64,000 nucleotides of DNA from Leptofilum sp965223285 (GTDB lineage Bacteria; Chloroflexota; Anaerolineae; Promineifilales; Promineifilaceae). Numbering within the stretch: position 1 is the stretch's first letter; each line of letters opens with the position of its first letter. The notes beneath the pieces are model-generated. The model was given only the letters and a program-made list of their open reading frames with translations. It was not told the origin of the DNA and did no database searches. This document shows positions 61,603-64,000 of this stretch, piece after piece. The translations under genes were made by a program, and so were the position numbers. Where the stretch lies: positions 3,596,001 to 3,660,000 of the forward strand of contig NZ_OZ244997.1 in the NCBI RefSeq assembly GCF_965223285.1, read 5' to 3'.

Positions 61603-62757
61603 TTAGGCACGGCGGTACGGGTCGTACAATTTTTCCCATTCGTCCAGGGCATATCGGTCGGTCATCCCGGCGATGTAGTCGGTGATGACGCGGTGGAGCG
61701 GGGCCTCATCCAGCTTCTTCTTCGTGTCCGTAGGCAGCATGTTTGGTTCCTGGGCATACGCCTGGAACAGTTCCGAGATGAATCGCTCGGCCTTCGTTTG
61801 CATGCGGATGAGTCGATAATGATGGTACATACTATCTAGCAGGAACTTCTTGAGCTGGCGCACTTTGGTTTTGAATTCGGGCGAGTAGCCAACCAGATTT
61901 TCAGGATGGGTTTGCACTTTTTCTACCGAATCGATCTGGTTTTCTTCCAAATTTTTGCTGGTTTGTGTCAACACGTTCATTACGGATTGGCCGATGAGTT
62001 CACGGATAATTTCGTGGCGGGTGATATTGGGCAATGGCCGTTCCGACTGCCACCCCACAACATCCTTCAACTCTTGCCACAAGGTTAGCTTATCCAACGC
62101 AGCCATCTCAAACATACCCGCCCGCAAGCCATCATCCAGATCGTGGGCATTGTAAGCAATTTCATCTGCCAAATTAGAAATCTGCGCTTCCAGCGAGGCG
62201 CGTTTGCCTGGCTCGTATCCTTCGGCGTCACTCTTGTCGTAATCGGTTTCGTGCTTGATCATCCCCTCACGCGTTTCGTAAGTCAGATTGAGGCCAGGAA
62301 AGTTGGGATACCGCTCTTCCAGCTTAGTAACGATGCGGTAGCTTTGTGTATTGTGGTTGAAGCCGCCATGCTCCGCCATCAGTCGATTTAGGGCGTATTC
62401 CCCGGCGTGACCAAAGGGAGGATGCCCTAAATCATGGGCCAGGCAGATAGCTTCGGTTAGCTCTTCGTTGCAGCCCAGGCCCCGCGCTAATGAACGACCT
62501 AGCTGCGCCACTTCCAGCGTGTGCGTGAGGCGCGTCCGGTAATGATCGCCTTCGTAATAAACAAAGACCTGCGTTTTGTACTCCAACCGACGGAAAGCAG
62601 TGGTGTGGATGATGCGATCCCGATCGCGCTCAAACGCAGGCCGCGAAGCGGATTCGGCTTCAAGATAAACGCGCCCACGGCTATCTGCGCTTTTTAGCCC
62701 ATACGGAGCCAGGGCCATCTGTTCGATCTCTTCTAACTTCTTGCGCTTGTAGATCAT
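61603..62757 (-). CDS. dgt: dGTPase-family HD hydrolase
   Basis: I start at the ATG at 62757 (384 residues, MIYKRKKLEEIEQMALAPYG) because GGAGG stands before it; the frame opens upstream. It has the HD motifs: RTRLTHTLEVAQLGRSLARG, then LAHDLGHPPFGHAGEYAL and SNLADEIAYNAHDLDDGL in the middle. It would hydrolyse dNTPs to deoxynucleosides and triphosphate. The C-terminal part has HHYRLIRMQTKAERFISEL. Such enzymes control dNTP pools and can act against phages. The gene for the HExxH protein follows immediately. Confidence 0.92.
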   Translation of the reverse strand: MIYKRKKLEEIEQMALAPYGLKSADSRGRVYLEAESASRPAFERDRDRIIHTTAFRRLEYKTQVFVYYEGDHYRTRLTHTLEVAQLGRSLARGLGCNEELTEAICLAHDLGHPPFGHAGEYALNRLMAEHGGFNHNTQSYRIVTKLEERYPNFPGLNLTYETREGMIKHETDYDKSDAEGYEPGKRASLEAQISNLADEIAYNAHDLDDGLRAGMFEMAALDKLTLWQELKDVVGWQSERPLPNITRHEIIRELIGQSVMNVLTQTSKNLEENQIDSVEKVQTHPENLVGYSPEFKTKVRQLKKFLLDSMYHHYRLIRMQTKAERFISELFQAYAQEPNMLPTDTKKKLDEAPLHRVITDYIAGMTDRYALDEWEKLYDPYRRA

Positions 62758-62958
62758 GGGGGGAACCTCCAACATCTTATGTGCGGGCGATGCAGTTGGA
62801 AGACATTTCGGTTTGCCGAGCAAAGATTATTCCCAACTGCATCGCCCCTACTTGCTATAATTTTATGGTAAGTGTAACATAATTCCAGACGGCCGTCTCA
62901 ATAGCTAATGGTCTGCACAGCCACATGAACAGGTCTGGAGCAGCAAAGGGGAAACCGT

Positions 62959-63636
62959 ATGCCAAACGTCCGCTCATCCATCGTGTTAATGATGATTGCC
63001 ATCGCGATCATTCTGGCCGCAGGTGTGTTTTTAGCCATCAACGTTGTGCAAAATCGGGAGGCTGCCGACACTGTCGCGCCAACCATCGAGAGCAACTTTG
63101 TGGTCAACGTTGGCGGGCAACCCATTGCGCTGCAAGTTGATCCCAATACACGCCCGAACATTGTTACTGCACCAGAAACCAATCCAGAAAGTCCGCGTAC
63201 AGACGAAGTAGCCCCCGCTGACCCGCAGATAGAAACGGCCACCGCCACGCCAGAACCAACGGCCGTTCCTCCCACCAACGTACCGCCAACAAACGTACCT
63301 GCCCCCCCTGCCGTCGAGAAAATCATCTATCAAAGCTACACGGTGCAGCAAGGAGATACGCTCTACAGCCTATCGCGGGCGTTTGTTACCTCCATTGCCC
63401 TCATGGCCGATAAAGGCATCTCCCAGGCAAACTTGGTTCCTGGTACAACCATCAACATTCCGGTTGGCAATCCCCAATATTGCAACGGCCGTGGACGGCC
63501 GTATGCCGTGGGCGAAGGGGATACGGCCTTCAACATCAGCCAGCGGTACAATACTACGCCGGAAAACTTGCAGTCGATTAATAGCTTGGACGCTAACTAC
63601 ACCATCAAAATTGCCGACATCATCTGTGTGCCATAA
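62959..63636 (+). CDS. Membrane-anchored protein with two LysM domains
   Basis: The protein has 225 residues. A signal-anchor helix (about 7-28, IVLMMIAIAIILAAGVFLAI) precedes a Thr/Pro-rich stretch (TATATPEPTAVPPTNVPPTN) and two LysM domains (YTVQQGDTLYSLSRAFVTSI and YAVGEGDTAFNISQRYNTTP), which bind peptidoglycan glycan strands. It is a cell-wall-attached protein of unknown further role. Pro/Thr-rich wall linkers like this recur in the window (PBP tail). It has no catalytic domain. Confidence 0.85.
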   Translation: MPNVRSSIVLMMIAIAIILAAGVFLAINVVQNREAADTVAPTIESNFVVNVGGQPIALQVDPNTRPNIVTAPETNPESPRTDEVAPADPQIETATATPEPTAVPPTNVPPTNVPAPPAVEKIIYQSYTVQQGDTLYSLSRAFVTSIALMADKGISQANLVPGTTINIPVGNPQYCNGRGRPYAVGEGDTAFNISQRYNTTPENLQSINSLDANYTIKIADIICVP

Positions 63637-63638
63637 CT

Positions 63639-64000
63639 ATGCGCCTGAACAAATCTGAATTTAACGGCCGTTCCCAGCAGCTTCTAGCGTACATTCGCCA
63701 AAATCGGCTCACGGGCGTGGTTCTCTTCGACAGCACAAACATCCTCTACTTCACAGGATTTGCCTTCATTCCCACCGAACGCCCTATCGCCTTTGTACTC
63801 AGTGCTGAGGGTAAAAAAGCCATGCTCGTACCTCGCCTGGAAGTGGAACACGCTCAGGCTGAAGCTGATCTGGATCGCGTGGCACATTATTTGGAATATC
63901 CCGGTGATCCGCACCCGATGGCTATCTTTCAGGATTTGCTGATGGATATGGGTCTCATTAAGGAAAATGTGAACCCCCAATTTTTACATGCCCCCACCCG
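63639..64000 (+). CDS. M24-family aminopeptidase (Xaa-Pro type), N-terminal part
   Basis: The gene starts at the ATG at 63639, 2 bases after the LysM gene stop, and runs off the window. The visible 120 codons encode a creatinase/prolidase-like N-terminal domain (GVVLFDSTNILYFTGFAFIP, then ERPIAFVLSAEG and MLVPRLEVEHAQA). Full proteins have a C-terminal pita-bread metallopeptidase domain with two metals that releases N-terminal residues before proline; that part is outside this window. The tight gap implies co-transcription with the LysM protein. Confidence 0.85.
   Translation, partial: MRLNKSEFNGRSQQLLAYIRQNRLTGVVLFDSTNILYFTGFAFIPTERPIAFVLSAEGKKAMLVPRLEVEHAQAEADLDRVAHYLEYPGDPHPMAIFQDLLMDMGLIKENVNPQFLHAPT

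Noticed and set aside
1..64000. CRISPR array
   Set aside because: No set of equally spaced identical 20-40 base repeats was seen; the repeats present are hairpins in single gaps.

Overview
The window looks like a chromosomal segment from a Chloroflexota bacterium, probably close to the Anaerolineae. That is inference from gene content: Thr/Pro-rich surface protein tails, many STAND NTPases, caspase-like proteases and WD40 proteins, DIP1984 and DUF92 genes, and adjacent Glu-type dehydrogenases. The 8-bp palindrome ACGGCCGT occurs about 70 times by eye where about one is expected. It is nearly absent from two stretches (13.8-19.2 kb and 53.1-61.0 kb).

1-17.4 kb: a co-directional island of about ten genes. 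Seven proteins carry the same short Gly-Asp module (GD-x-V-x-GDK steps, then VGNI/VGDI, then GVAIG-x-GA). It is joined to different partners: a membrane-anchored beta-propeller, an NB-ARC-type STAND NTPase with a pentapeptide-like tail, two caspase-like proteases, a helical/beta-sandwich scaffold, an EAD7-like adaptor, and a STAND NTPase with a WD40 propeller. A calcineurin-like phosphoesterase sits inside the cluster. I read this as a conflict or regulated-cell-death network assembled through a shared module. The two caspase genes share an apparently identical 992-bp segment. An IS1-family element between them interrupts a 48-codon ORF.

17.6-34 kb, mostly minus strand: a lipoprotein with SH3 and glycosidase-like domains, a HAD hydrolase, a class A penicillin-binding protein, DIP1984, a MaoC-like hydratase, an MNT nucleotidyltransferase with a truncated HEPN partner, prfA, an S9 peptidase, a GAF-histidine kinase, a WD40 protein and a DUF92 protein.

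34-54 kb, mostly plus strand: two adjacent Glu/Leu-type dehydrogenases; a tandem glycine riboswitch with terminator ahead of gcvH-gcvP; Uma2; moaC; a MoaD-MoaE fusion; a MazG-like protein; fabF; higBA; rnc; an RmlD-like reductase; rpoD; a minus-strand toxin-antitoxin pair; an ABC-F ATPase; a CoaE-GNAT fusion; a TPR protein; and a PIN toxin-antitoxin module with a frameshifted toxin.

54.4-60.3 kb: an AT-rich island with an IS630 element, then a tight three-gene operon: a C5 DNA methyltransferase, a protein with two GHKL ATPase domains (MORC-like and histidine-kinase-like), and a receiver domain fused to a HEPN-like RNase domain (R-x4-H). This is a second candidate for an undescribed defence system.

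60.3-64 kb: an HExxH membrane protein, a dGTPase-family HD hydrolase, a LysM protein and the start of an M24 peptidase. Many intergenic regions hold perfect or near-perfect inverted repeats of several families. One family shows compensatory stem changes.
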